Under the pieces are notes generated by a model. It was not told the DNA's origin and did no database searches. It saw only the letters and a program-made list of their open reading frames with translations. Below are positions 27,495-36,420 of a stretch of 64,000 nucleotides of DNA, piece by piece. Position numbers and translations under genes: made by a program. Origin of the DNA: Saprospiraceae bacterium (GTDB taxonomy: Bacteria; Bacteroidota; Bacteroidia; Chitinophagales; Saprospiraceae); contig JADKEB010000034.1 of the NCBI GenBank assembly GCA_016718205.1, forward strand, positions 434,001-498,000, given 5' to 3'. Numbering within the stretch: position 1 is the stretch's first letter; each line of letters starts with the position of its first letter.

Positions 27495-28580
27495 ATGAAG
27501 ATTCTGGATTGGTATATTATCAAAAAATATCTAAGCACATTTTTCTTTACGATGATGCTTATCACGATGATTGCCGTATCTATCAATTACTTTGAATGGA
27601 TTGATAAATTTGTAAATTCAGGACTGAGTTTTCCCGAAATATTTGTACAGTATTATATCTACTTTATACCCTATATCAACGGACTGTTATGGCCATTGTT
27701 TGCATTGCTGGCAGTAATATTTTTTACATCCAGAATGGCAAAAAACTCTGAAATCATCAGTATGCTCAGTTCGAAAGTGAGCTACTCCAGGATTATGAGA
27801 CCATATCTTTTGGGAGCAGCCATTATCAGTGGTTTACTGTGGATAGGAAATAACTATGTGATACCCAAAAGCAATGTACATAAAAATGCTTTTGAAGTCA
27901 AGTATATCAAACCATCGCTCCAATCCACGCTCAATCACAATATTCATTTCTGGATTTCCAAGGATGAAAAAGTGTATATCAGAAGTTATTCGAGTTATGA
28001 TAGTTCGGGCAGGGTTTTCCGGCTTGAAAAATTTAAGGACAATCAATTGGTGTATACTCTGAAGGCCAACCGATTAGTTTTCATTGGTCAACCCAATAAA
28101 TGGAAACTCGAAGGGTGGGAAGAAAGAACATTTGCAGAGACCTATGAAACTCTTGTCTCCAAACCAAACGATCACATTGACACTAGTTTCAATTTTATAC
28201 CCGAAGACTTTACACGCTATACCAATCAAATGGAACTAATGACATCCAGCGAGCTACGCAGGTTTTTACAATATGAGCAGGACAAAGGACTGGATTCAGG
28301 AAAAAAATACAGCATAGAGTTGTATCGGAGAAGCGCTGAGCCGTTTACACTTTTTATCCTTACTCTTATTGGTGTTGCTGTAGCATCAAGAAAAGTCAGA
28401 GGAGGTATGGGCTTCCATATCGCTGCAGGAGTTATCTTGGGTGCCACATATGTGATCCTTTCAAAATTTAGCACCACCTTTTCTACCAACCTTTCGCTAC
28501 ATCCTATGCTGGGTGTCTGGATACCAAATATCATATTTTCGGTAGTAGCGTGGTATCTTGTAAAGACGGCACAGAAATAA
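27495..28580 (+). CDS. LptF/LptG-type permease (YjgP/YjgQ family)
   Basis: A 361-residue inner-membrane protein: three N-terminal spans (about residues 12-32, 52-80, 98-118), a large periplasmic beta-jellyroll domain (about 120-270) and three C-terminal spans. The opening LDWYIIKKYLSTFFFTMMLI and the end SKFSTTFSTNLSLHPMLGVW match LptG/LptF. These pair with the LptB2 ATPase to push lipopolysaccharide to the periplasmic bridge. Bacteroidota usually have separate lptF and lptG; which one this is cannot be told by eye. It is the last gene of the rodA-tgt run. Confidence 0.85.
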   Translation: MKILDWYIIKKYLSTFFFTMMLITMIAVSINYFEWIDKFVNSGLSFPEIFVQYYIYFIPYINGLLWPLFALLAVIFFTSRMAKNSEIISMLSSKVSYSRIMRPYLLGAAIISGLLWIGNNYVIPKSNVHKNAFEVKYIKPSLQSTLNHNIHFWISKDEKVYIRSYSSYDSSGRVFRLEKFKDNQLVYTLKANRLVFIGQPNKWKLEGWEERTFAETYETLVSKPNDHIDTSFNFIPEDFTRYTNQMELMTSSELRRFLQYEQDKGLDSGKKYSIELYRRSAEPFTLFILTLIGVAVASRKVRGGMGFHIAAGVILGATYVILSKFSTTFSTNLSLHPMLGVWIPNIIFSVVAWYLVKTAQK

Positions 28581-28610
28581 CATCACTTTTTGAATTTGTC
28601 TAAAAGTCTA

Positions 28611-28635
28611 AATTCATCAATTTATTTGATGAATT
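28611..28635. terminator. Palindrome between convergent genes, likely bidirectional terminator
   Basis: AATTCATCAA-TTTAT-TTGATGAATT, perfect 10-base arms, 30 bases after the lptF/G-like stop and 111 bases from the stop of the convergent glycosyltransferase. The stem is AT-rich, so strength is uncertain. Confidence 0.45.
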
Positions 28636-28746
28636 AAATGGTAACCCCAATAAGGGTAGATCAGCATTTCAATAAGATATCGGGTGAGGCGTCCCTATAG
28701 GGAATGAGTGTAGCGAGGCATTTAATTCCTGCAATGGTTAAACACA

Positions 28747-30453
28747 TTAGTCTTTTTTCTTATTTCTAACATAAAAAGAAAAACCACCTTCAGATCTGAT
28801 CTTTTGGATATCCTGGTATTTTTCCAGTTCTGTGTTGTCTGACTTAGATACAAAATAGACATCTTTATCAATATCTCCCTTGACCAACCATTCAATATCC
28901 GCATTTCGGGAATGAAGCTGGGGTTTGGTCTTGGCATAAAAATATTGTGCATAACTCTTAAATCCTATCGGTGTCACATATACATCCTGATCTGCCAGCG
29001 TTTTATAAAAGTTGATGGCCGGTCCCTGGCTAAGTCTTTCAACAGCAGGCAAAATCATAAAATTTGTGAGCATTAAAGTCATTCCAACGGAAATCGAAAC
29101 TATCCACAATGCCTTGAACAGTTTTTTCTGTATGATGTACCATATTGAAGTCAAAATGCCGGTGGCAAATATGATTCCGATGATGGGTTCGTACCCATTC
29201 ATTATTGATGACATAAGCAGGGAGTTGATGGCCGCCTGATCTGAGATATAAGGTAAGATGATGGAAGGATTTTTTAGAATATATGGTACCAATAGAAAAA
29301 TAAAAAACCACAAAACACCCAATAGAATATAAAGTATCAAAATGTAGTTTTTAATTTTTTCCCGGTGAGCGATCAATTTTTGAAAATATATCGCAGCCAA
29401 AAATGTCAGCGGCAAATACGTCATGGAAGAGTAGTGAACAATTTTTGTGGTACTCAAACTAAAGATAATTATCACCACCCAAAACAAGGAAACCATCCAT
29501 ATAGTAAATGAAGATCCTGTTTTCGGTGAAAATTTTAATATCTGTGGAATTGCAAAAACAGAGGCCGGAAAACACCCAAAAAATACAACTACAAAATGAT
29601 AATAAAAAGGCTGTCCATGTGAGGCTACCGGTTCTGTAAATAACTCTATCTGGTATTGGACGAATTTATTAAGGATATCCCAACCGTGAAAATATAATTC
29701 TGCTCCTATCCATACAGACACCACAGATAAAAACCCAAACAGGAAAATGAATATCGGGTACCAGACAAAAGATCGGAAAAACAGACGTTTTATTGTATTC
29801 ACTCCTCTTGTGAAATTAAACTTTCCTTTGTCAGCATCGTTAAAAAATATGAGTGTAAGCGATACAAGACCAATAGTACCCATTAGCAACAATAAACCTA
29901 CCGGCCCTTTGGTCAGAAAACTTAGCCCGCAAAACAAACCTGACAAAAAGATAACCTTAAGTGATTTCCCTTCTGATTCGAAAACCCTGTAAACAAAATA
30001 GACTGACAAGAAGATAAAATAGTTGAAAACTGGATCAATTATCCCTGATTTGAAATAGATGTGGGGAAGGAAAGATCCAAACATCAATAGCATCCATATC
30101 CTGGGAAAATTTTTTTCTGATGAAAATTTTTTTCCAATAACTGATAAAGTCATCAGGTAGATGATGCCAAAAACGGCATTGGGAAACCTTGCTGCAAACT
30201 CATTGATACCAAAAACTTTCATTGATATAGCCTGCATCCAGAAAAACAAAGGTGGTTTTTCCCAAAATGGTTGATAATTGATCTGAACAGAAAGATAGTT
30301 GCTGGTTTCGATCATTTCTCTTGCTGACTCCGCAAAATTGATCTCATCCCAATCAAATAAATGTACATGCCCTAATCCCGTAAAAAAGAATACGGACATA
30401 CCCAAAATCATCAATAAATGCGAATATCTCCTCATAATGCCGGCCTCTTCCAT
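28747..30453 (-). CDS. Family 39 (ArnT-like) membrane glycosyltransferase
   Basis: A 568-residue protein with about eleven transmembrane segments. The first periplasmic loop has FDWDEINFAESAREM (catalytic Asp-Glu of GT-C enzymes) followed by YQPFWEKPPLFFWMQA and FAARFPNAVFG, the GT39/PMT_2 pattern. Such enzymes move a sugar from a polyprenyl-phosphate carrier to lipid A, protein or another glycan on the periplasmic side. The C-terminal soluble tail (about residues 480-568) is typical of the ArnT group. It starts eight bases after the PHP-domain gene; the two are probably one operon. Acceptor unknown. Confidence 0.85.
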   Translation of the reverse strand: MEEAGIMRRYSHLLMILGMSVFFFTGLGHVHLFDWDEINFAESAREMIETSNYLSVQINYQPFWEKPPLFFWMQAISMKVFGINEFAARFPNAVFGIIYLMTLSVIGKKFSSEKNFPRIWMLLMFGSFLPHIYFKSGIIDPVFNYFIFLSVYFVYRVFESEGKSLKVIFLSGLFCGLSFLTKGPVGLLLLMGTIGLVSLTLIFFNDADKGKFNFTRGVNTIKRLFFRSFVWYPIFIFLFGFLSVVSVWIGAELYFHGWDILNKFVQYQIELFTEPVASHGQPFYYHFVVVFFGCFPASVFAIPQILKFSPKTGSSFTIWMVSLFWVVIIIFSLSTTKIVHYSSMTYLPLTFLAAIYFQKLIAHREKIKNYILILYILLGVLWFFIFLLVPYILKNPSIILPYISDQAAINSLLMSSIMNGYEPIIGIIFATGILTSIWYIIQKKLFKALWIVSISVGMTLMLTNFMILPAVERLSQGPAINFYKTLADQDVYVTPIGFKSYAQYFYAKTKPQLHSRNADIEWLVKGDIDKDVYFVSKSDNTELEKYQDIQKIRSEGGFSFYVRNKKKD

Positions 30454-30461
30454 GCGTGTTT

Positions 30462-31640
30462 TCAGGCTTTTGTGGATTTGAATCTAAGTTGAATGACTTT
30501 CCACCATAGATATACCAAACCTATCATTAAGGCGATAATACCTGCTTTCCACAACAGTGTCTGCAAGGTATTTTCCTCGGAAATCATACCAGCAGCCATC
30601 GTTACAGAGCTTCCATGATATCTGACCAAAGGATTTAGGTATATATTTTGTCCTTGATTTTTTGCGATGACTCTGATGTAGGTATCATCTGGGGTGAAAG
30701 TATAAGTTGCCGTGTCAGACGCTACGGTTTTCTGCCGTATCACCCCATTTTGTCCTACAAAAAGGATGCTATCAGCCGGTTTTTCAAATGTCCATTTGAA
30801 GGTGTTTTCATTTAACTTTTTACACGACAAAAAGGTATTTTCTGCATTGGTATAAAAAGATTCTACTCCATAGTTTTTTCCTTCCTTCATTGCCTTCAGG
30901 ACAGCTTCCTTACTGTCGCTAAATATGATGTTCCACCTTTGAAATATTTCAGGGTCTTTCAAATCATGCACATCATCATCGGCCAGGATCCATGATAATT
31001 TTCCAGTTGATAATGCAGTATCCCAATGTTCTTCTGAAGTCCTGTAATGATTGAGCACCTCTGTAAAATGGTATCCTGTGATCTGTTTCATGTGGACAAA
31101 GGACCTGCCGCCACCAAACTTAGGATGCGCAATGGCTACCATCTCAGCATTTTGCCTCAACGTTTGGATCATGCTTTGCTGATGAGATGATGATTGCCAC
31201 AACGGAAAATCCCAAAAACTTACTTTCTTGGCGTTGATGGTGAGATAGTGGGCTTTTTTGATATTATATCCGTGTTCATAGACCGGCACATTGATATTGG
31301 GTTTTGGGCCTTTATAATGACTTATCTTATGATAGTTGGACAAGCAGGCAAGATCATATCCTTTGTTGATATATGCTTCAATAAAGGCTTCATCTGAGTC
31401 CGTGCCATGAGTGATTCCTCCCCAAGCCCTGCTATGTCCATGAAAATTGGCTTTGTATGCTGTCGCGGGCAGATTTTCATATGGATTATGGATTTTATCG
31501 CCTGAAAATGGTTTTGACTCTCCAAAGTTGTAAATAGTTGTACCCCAATACAAAAACAGTATCAGCATCAATATTCCAACTATGAAAGTAGCAAGAATCT
31601 TAAGTATCCATGTAAAAAACTGCATCAACTTAAAAATCAT
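30462..31640 (-). CDS. Membrane-anchored PHP-domain phosphoesterase-like protein
   Basis: A 392-residue protein with an N-terminal membrane span (about 10-32), a periplasmic PHP-like domain and a C-terminal span (about 362-382). Metal-site motifs: KANFHGHSRAWGG (HxH), YDLACLSNYHKIS, MVAIAHPKFGGGRS and WILADDDVHD. After the PHP domain (about residue 260) a beta-rich segment precedes the last span. The PHP fold serves phosphatases and polymerase-associated hydrolases; the periplasmic location here suggests a phosphoester or sugar-phosphate carrier substrate, fitting the adjacent GT39 gene. The location and role are inference. Confidence 0.75.
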   Translation of the reverse strand: MIFKLMQFFTWILKILATFIVGILMLILFLYWGTTIYNFGESKPFSGDKIHNPYENLPATAYKANFHGHSRAWGGITHGTDSDEAFIEAYINKGYDLACLSNYHKISHYKGPKPNINVPVYEHGYNIKKAHYLTINAKKVSFWDFPLWQSSSHQQSMIQTLRQNAEMVAIAHPKFGGGRSFVHMKQITGYHFTEVLNHYRTSEEHWDTALSTGKLSWILADDDVHDLKDPEIFQRWNIIFSDSKEAVLKAMKEGKNYGVESFYTNAENTFLSCKKLNENTFKWTFEKPADSILFVGQNGVIRQKTVASDTATYTFTPDDTYIRVIAKNQGQNIYLNPLVRYHGSSVTMAAGMISEENTLQTLLWKAGIIALMIGLVYLWWKVIQLRFKSTKA

Positions 31641-31876
31641 TCTTTATTTTGTTTGTATTAAGTATAAAAACGGGGGATGTATAATATATTTCACAAAAAT
31701 GTTTATGCCCTTCTGTACCCTCATTCCCTTAAAGGACGACCCACCCAATGCTTCTATGAGAAATATTAGCACCCCTAAATGATGCCGTTTATTTTTAGTT
31801 TTTATCAAAAATGTACTATATGATACACACATAAGAACAAGGTTGTTTAAAGAGAAATTTCATTGGTAACATAAGA

Positions 31877-33160
31877 TTAAACAAGCATTTCAAATAGCAT
31901 CGGATTGTTGTTCAGGTGCTCAAAATTGATATTATTCTCGATCATCCTGTCCACCAATGGCTGAAAATCTTCTTTCCTTTTAAATTCCAGGCCGACCAAA
32001 GCGGGACCACTATCGCGGTTTGTTTTTTTGGTATATTCAAAATGGGCTATATCATCATCAGGACCTAAGAGGGATAAAAAATCATTGAGTGCTCCTGACC
32101 TTTGAGGAAAACGTACGATGAAGTAATGTTTTCTGCCTTCCCATAGGAGCGCACGTTCCCGTATTTCTTCAGTCCGTGTGATGTCATTGTTGCCGCCACA
32201 GACTATGATCATCACGTTTTTTCCCATGATCTGATCTTTGATATAATCCAGTGCTGCAAAACTAATGGCTCCTGCAGGTTCCACCACTATGGCTTCGTCA
32301 TTGTACAAATAAAGGATGGATGAACAAATTTTTCCCTCAGGAACAAGTACCAGTTTGTCGACGACTTCCTTACAAATCTCAAAGGTTTTATCTCCAACCA
32401 TTTGTACTGCAATACCATCGGCAAAAGAATCTATCTTATCTAAGTGAACCACATGCCCTACTTTGTTAGCTTCTGCCAATGCAGGTGCTCCTTCTGCTTC
32501 GACAGCTATGATTTTTGTACCAGGGCTCTTCTGACGAAAGTATGATCCTGCACCGGATATCAAACCACCACCACCCACTGCCACCAGAAGAAAATCCAGT
32601 GGTACATCTATATCATCCAGTATCTCTTTGGCTACCGTACCCTGACCGGCCATCACATCTTCATCGTTGAAAGGGTGGATGTACGGGATATCTTCATCAT
32701 CAGAAAACCTGTGTGCCACTTTATTGGCCACGTCAAATGTATCTCCTACGAGCCTGATTTCGACCCACTCACCACCAAAATGTTTGACTTTGGTGATTTT
32801 CTGGTTGGGTGTTGTAGTCGGCATGTATATGATACCATGTGTTTTTAATGCTGAGCATGCAAATGCGACTCCCTGTGCATGGTTGCCCGCACTGGCACAT
32901 GTCACGCCCTTAGCGAGGGTATCAGGATGCATCATTTTCATTTTGTTATAAGCCCCTCTGATCTTAAATGAACGGACGACCTGCATATCTTCCCTTTTTA
33001 GAAAAATGTTGCACTGATATTTTTTAGAAAGATTGTAGTTTCTCATCAAAGGAGTGCGTATCACCACTTCTTTGATGTTGTCATATGCCTGATCTATCCT
33101 GGATGCTGGTATCATATCATTGCTGTGTGATCTTTTCAGATTGACATACAATACGTCCAT
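31877..33160 (-). CDS. ilvA: Threonine ammonia-lyase
   Basis: A 427-residue PLP enzyme that deaminates threonine to 2-oxobutyrate, the first step to isoleucine. PLP lysine K66 lies in VVRSFKIRGAYNK, the glycine loop in VAVGGGGLISGAG, and VVEPAGAISFAAL is the substrate-side block. The C-terminal 80 residues (HYFIVRFPQRSGALNDFLSL) form one ACT-like regulatory domain, the short-form layout. The start is ATG 33160, ten bases downstream of the expected transcription start of the promoter at 33177-33184; an internal ATG at residue 16 is an alternative. No other ilv gene is adjacent. Confidence 0.92.
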   Translation of the reverse strand: MDVLYVNLKRSHSNDMIPASRIDQAYDNIKEVVIRTPLMRNYNLSKKYQCNIFLKREDMQVVRSFKIRGAYNKMKMMHPDTLAKGVTCASAGNHAQGVAFACSALKTHGIIYMPTTTPNQKITKVKHFGGEWVEIRLVGDTFDVANKVAHRFSDDEDIPYIHPFNDEDVMAGQGTVAKEILDDIDVPLDFLLVAVGGGGLISGAGSYFRQKSPGTKIIAVEAEGAPALAEANKVGHVVHLDKIDSFADGIAVQMVGDKTFEICKEVVDKLVLVPEGKICSSILYLYNDEAIVVEPAGAISFAALDYIKDQIMGKNVMIIVCGGNNDITRTEEIRERALLWEGRKHYFIVRFPQRSGALNDFLSLLGPDDDIAHFEYTKKTNRDSGPALVGLEFKRKEDFQPLVDRMIENNINFEHLNNNPMLFEMLV

Positions 33161-33176
33161 CTCCGAAAATCAGGCG

Positions 33177-33184
33177 CAAATATA
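33177..33184 (-). promoter_or_regulatory. Bacteroidota-type -7 box for ilvA
   Basis: TATATTTG on the minus strand, followed by CG, fits TAnnTTTG and lies 17 bases before the ilvA ATG. Confidence 0.5.
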
Positions 33185-33345
33185 CCAGTATTTTAGCTTG
33201 TATTTTATTTGTAGCTGTATAATACTTATCTTTATACTTTGGAATAACTCTAATAGTCATCCGAGTTTTAAGAACATTTCAACATACGCAGTAAATCATT
33301 GTTTTAATAAATGATAGATTTATAAAGAATTAACAACCAACAACC

Positions 33346-33510
33346 ATGACATATATAAAACATAAAAGATACAGGACCAGAAAAGATATTGTCCTTTCCT
33401 TTTACAAAAAGTTTAAGGTGGTGCTGTGGTTTATGTTGATTGCACTGAGCATTTTGGCGTGGATGTATCGGGTGTCTTTGACAGATTATTTAAAAACCTA
33501 TTTTTATTGA
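33346..33510 (+). CDS. Small basic single-span membrane protein
   Basis: A 54-residue frame, MTYIKHKRYRTRKDIVLSFY to the stop at 33510. It has a strongly basic first 25 residues, one hydrophobic span (VVLWFMLIALSILAWMY, about 25-41) and a short tail, giving an inside-positive membrane orientation. It lies alone between ilvA (divergent) and the 33.7 kb operon (convergent). No family recognised. Codon use looks coding and the leader is AT-rich, but the short length leaves doubt. Confidence 0.5.
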   Translation: MTYIKHKRYRTRKDIVLSFYKKFKVVLWFMLIALSILAWMYRVSLTDYLKTYFY

Positions 33511-33736
33511 CGGAGTTCCAATTGTCCTGGCGGAATTTGAACTATATTGACCTTCCATTAAATTTATTGAACTCATTGAACAAATACTTCTCAGGAGAAT
33601 ATTATTTTTAAAAAGTTATTTCAGTCTTTATGAAGTTGTAAAAATAGTTGGCATATTCATAACATCGTACGGTACAAGTTGACATAGGTAGATAATAATC
33701 TAATCAGGCTGGGCAACATCACATCAACCTATCTGC

Positions 33737-34555
33737 TTAATGGTTTTCGCAGGTGTTACTTTGGTCGATACAGTTTGTTGATAATTCTGAAACAAGTCTG
33801 CTTTCATAACACTTGAATGCAATAAAATCTGAAGAAGTTTTATCGTTAATTCTCCATTCTCTTCCAGTTATTGGACATTTTCTGTCAAGGTCTTCCTGAA
33901 CCGTCCAATTTCTATAATTAAATAAAAAATAATAGGTCGGCACACCTGTTTTTTCTTCAATTATTTGACACAACTCTCTTCCTTTTTTATTGTGTATGGA
34001 ATGGACATTCTGCATTTGATTGGCTGCAAATTCTTCAGTAACTTCTTGACTGGCTAACCATAAATGATAGAGTGATTTGTAGTGGCGTTCCCAAGACCAA
34101 ATATTATCGTGACAAGTATCGTTGCCATTTGCGTCTTTATCAGAAGTGTACGGTATTTTATATAGTGGAACTGGTTTCAATGTATCTCCGCATAGCAAAG
34201 GCGAACTCAAACTGTATCGTAAAATGTAAAAACTCGAATTCTCTCGGTTTATTTCGTATCTTGGAAAGGGATAATCTGGCTCTGTTCCCGTTTCTAAAAA
34301 TTCTATCTTTTCGCCTGTCCCTACTTCTATTTTTTTCTGATATTCTACCCCGTATTTGTTGCTATTTTTGTGATCAAGGGAATCTATTTCGGGGCAGGCA
34401 ACGGCAATTTCGATGGTGTTGTTTTTTTGAACCAATAAATGGTCTCGGTGCAAAATTTGCCCTGTATTGCTCAACATATGCAAATAGGTGTAAATGTGAT
34501 GAACAATATCTTCGCACAAAGACGCATTCTTTACGATGATGTTGAATGTGTACAT
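33737..34555 (-). CDS. DUF2310-type zinc-ribbon-containing protein
   Basis: A 272-residue soluble protein resembling the DUF2310 group, described as Zn-ribbon-containing and possibly nucleic-acid-binding. The N-terminal ~90 residues are alpha/beta; the middle has LRYSLSSPLLCGDTLKPVPL and the C-terminus the zinc-ribbon half site DRKCPITGREWRI, with paired cysteines at CGD and CPITG. It is the last of five closely packed minus-strand genes, three bases after the SRPBCC gene. Function unknown. Confidence 0.7.
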   Translation of the reverse strand: MYTFNIIVKNASLCEDIVHHIYTYLHMLSNTGQILHRDHLLVQKNNTIEIAVACPEIDSLDHKNSNKYGVEYQKKIEVGTGEKIEFLETGTEPDYPFPRYEINRENSSFYILRYSLSSPLLCGDTLKPVPLYKIPYTSDKDANGNDTCHDNIWSWERHYKSLYHLWLASQEVTEEFAANQMQNVHSIHNKKGRELCQIIEEKTGVPTYYFLFNYRNWTVQEDLDRKCPITGREWRINDKTSSDFIAFKCYESRLVSELSTNCIDQSNTCENH

Positions 34556-34558
34556 AGA

Positions 34559-35038
34559 TTAAAAAATAATATTGTCAATATTTTCGCTTACTTTTTTTAG
34601 ACCTTCCAGCCAAAGTTGATGTTGATTGAACATTCTGTTAGGAAAAACAAAGGCTCCAAGTCTGCAAGCAAAGCCGTGTTGCGTTTCTTGAGTTATTACT
34701 TTGCAACCCTTTTCTGTCTGGATTAATAACCAGGCATGGTAGGCCTGAACGCCAAACCCAATTGCTTCCCAGGCTAATCGTTCAAACGGAATAAATTCTT
34801 GTACTTGTGTTTTTAGTCGAACGTCAAAGGTGGTCCATTTAAAAACAGTATCTGCCTGCAAATGATTGGTTTTATTGTTAAGGAATTTTACATTTTTGGC
34901 ATTTTTGTAATACGAATTCCAGTTCTTAGCATTGGTTAAATTTTGCCATACTACTTCAGGTGCAGCATCGATTTCTATTTCGTTATGTACAAATATTTTG
35001 CAGTTTTCCGGTTTATATTTTGGAGGAAAGTGTATCAT
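34559..35038 (-). CDS. SRPBCC (START-like) family protein
   Basis: A 159-residue helix-grip protein: HNEIEIDAAPEVVWQNLTNA at the start, LQADTVFKWTTFDVRLKTQV and FIPFERLAWEAIGFGVQAYH in the middle, and a long C-terminal helix ending QLWLEGLKKVSENID. SRPBCC proteins bind hydrophobic ligands or act as cyclases and dehalogenase-like enzymes. Fourth gene of the five-gene operon, 79 bases after the HEAT-like gene. Confidence 0.8.
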   Translation of the reverse strand: MIHFPPKYKPENCKIFVHNEIEIDAAPEVVWQNLTNAKNWNSYYKNAKNVKFLNNKTNHLQADTVFKWTTFDVRLKTQVQEFIPFERLAWEAIGFGVQAYHAWLLIQTEKGCKVITQETQHGFACRLGAFVFPNRMFNQHQLWLEGLKKVSENIDNIIF

Positions 35039-35117
35039 TATAAATCTTTTAAAGTTTTGAAGATAGGAAGGGTGAAAAATGTTTGATTTTCATAAAATAC
35101 TTGTTTTCGGAGCAGAC

Positions 35118-35644
35118 TCATAATTTATTTTTTTGAATTTGGTGAAACGCATATTTTTTTATGGTTTCATTTTCACTTTCGCTTAATTTCATCAATTTTT
35201 CATTAGACTCCTCTGTGTTCATTGATGCAATAGCGAACATACATTTTCTTATAAAAGCATCGCCATAGTCATACAAATGATTCCAATTTTGGTACATAGC
35301 CTTCACCAAAAAAGGAAGCGTTTTAGGGTCTTTTCTCTCTTTTAATAGAGATGCAATATCTTCTTGTCTTCCGTGCCAGGTTGTGGTAATGTACTTACAA
35401 AGTATGGGTGTGGTTTGGTCTGTAAACAGATGCAAAACAAACCCTATATAAAAAACATCTTCGCTGAGTTTTTTGTTTTTTACAAAGGCATTTTCTTCCA
35501 ATGCCTGAATCAAATCCGTTGTAGAAAATATATTTTCATACTTTTTATAATATGTTCATTGGAACTTCCGGCACCATACATCTCTTTCATGGCTTTAGAG
35601 AAACGCAGTGTATTTGCAGTGATATTGTTGCTTTTATTTTTCAT
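35118..35644 (-). CDS. HEAT-repeat-like protein, frameshifted
   Basis: About 175 helical residues. From ATG 35644 the first 37 codons (MKNKSNNITANTLRFSKAMK...) run out of frame at a run of five T at 35542-35546 (AAAAA on the coding strand); one more base gives EHIIKKYENIFSTTDLIQAL, joining the main frame that ends at 35118. The body has paired helices such as DPKTLPFLVKAMYQNWNHLY and FIRKCMFAIASMNTEESNEK, recalling HEAT repeats. The ATG overlaps the preceding stop (ATGA), confirming the long start. Middle gene of the operon. Confidence 0.7.
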
Positions 35645-36420
35645 AAACTTATTTCCAATTCCGGATGATCTCTTCTGAAATTTTCCAAGTGAACGTCTAT
35701 CATTTTAAAAGCTTCCTGAACGGCTTGGTAGCTATCTACACCGCAAATGCCATATACTCTTCCTTCGTGAATTCCACGAATTTGATAATCACACTTCCAC
35801 TCACCGTCTGACAATTTTTGCGGTTGCCATATGACGATGATATCATCTTTTAGCTTTTGCCCATTTTTACTGATTACCAAATCTCTTTGGCAAACTATGG
35901 TTTCAGACATTGGGACGTATTGTTCAAATCCAAGAAATTGATTGTAAATAGCCATTGCTATATTGTATGATTCGGCTTCAAAAACAAATATGATTTCTTC
36001 GGTTGGGGCAAGTGCTTCATCGTATGTAGTTAATGAAGTTGAATTTTCAATAGTGCTTTTGGCGATTTTGTATTTTTTAGGAGAATTTATATTTTGATTC
36101 TGCATTTTCTCAGACGCACTCTTCAAAATCCAGGCTACATTTCCACTTGCAATCTGAGAATAACTGCCGTAAAGTTTGGCGTCAGCAAGTAAATCATGCA
36201 TATGATTATTGCTTTCGTTCCTTCGTAAATTGTCAATTGTATTGTGGATTCTATGTACAAATTCGTTGAGCCAGTTCATTGCTTCTACTTTCTGGTCAGA
36301 AGTAGCTACCTCATCATCCCAAATGCCACGTACAGCAACGGTGGTTTGAAACAAAATGTTTTCACAAAAAGCCATTTGTTGCGCAGGGGAGTAGGATTTT
36401 ATTTCTTCTTGTAGTTTCAT
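35641..36420 (-). CDS. Unknown two-part protein with a DUF6968-like C-terminal domain
   Basis: A 259-residue protein. The N-terminal half is helical (FCENILFQTTVAVRGIWDDE, NWLNEFVHRIHNTIDNLRR) and unassigned. The C-terminal ~80 residues, with VIWQPQKLSDGEWKCDYQIR, GICGVDSYQAVQEAFKMIDV, resemble the small DUF6968 domain. It is translationally coupled on both sides: its ATG overlaps the preceding stop by one base (TAATG) and its stop overlaps the next ATG (ATGA). No enzyme motif is visible. Confidence 0.6.
   Translation of the reverse strand: MKLQEEIKSYSPAQQMAFCENILFQTTVAVRGIWDDEVATSDQKVEAMNWLNEFVHRIHNTIDNLRRNESNNHMHDLLADAKLYGSYSQIASGNVAWILKSASEKMQNQNINSPKKYKIAKSTIENSTSLTTYDEALAPTEEIIFVFEAESYNIAMAIYNQFLGFEQYVPMSETIVCQRDLVISKNGQKLKDDIIVIWQPQKLSDGEWKCDYQIRGIHEGRVYGICGVDSYQAVQEAFKMIDVHLENFRRDHPELEISL

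Noticed and set aside
28680..28720. CCCTATAGGG palindrome near the glycosyltransferase 3' end
   Set aside because: Too short and without a second copy or positional logic.
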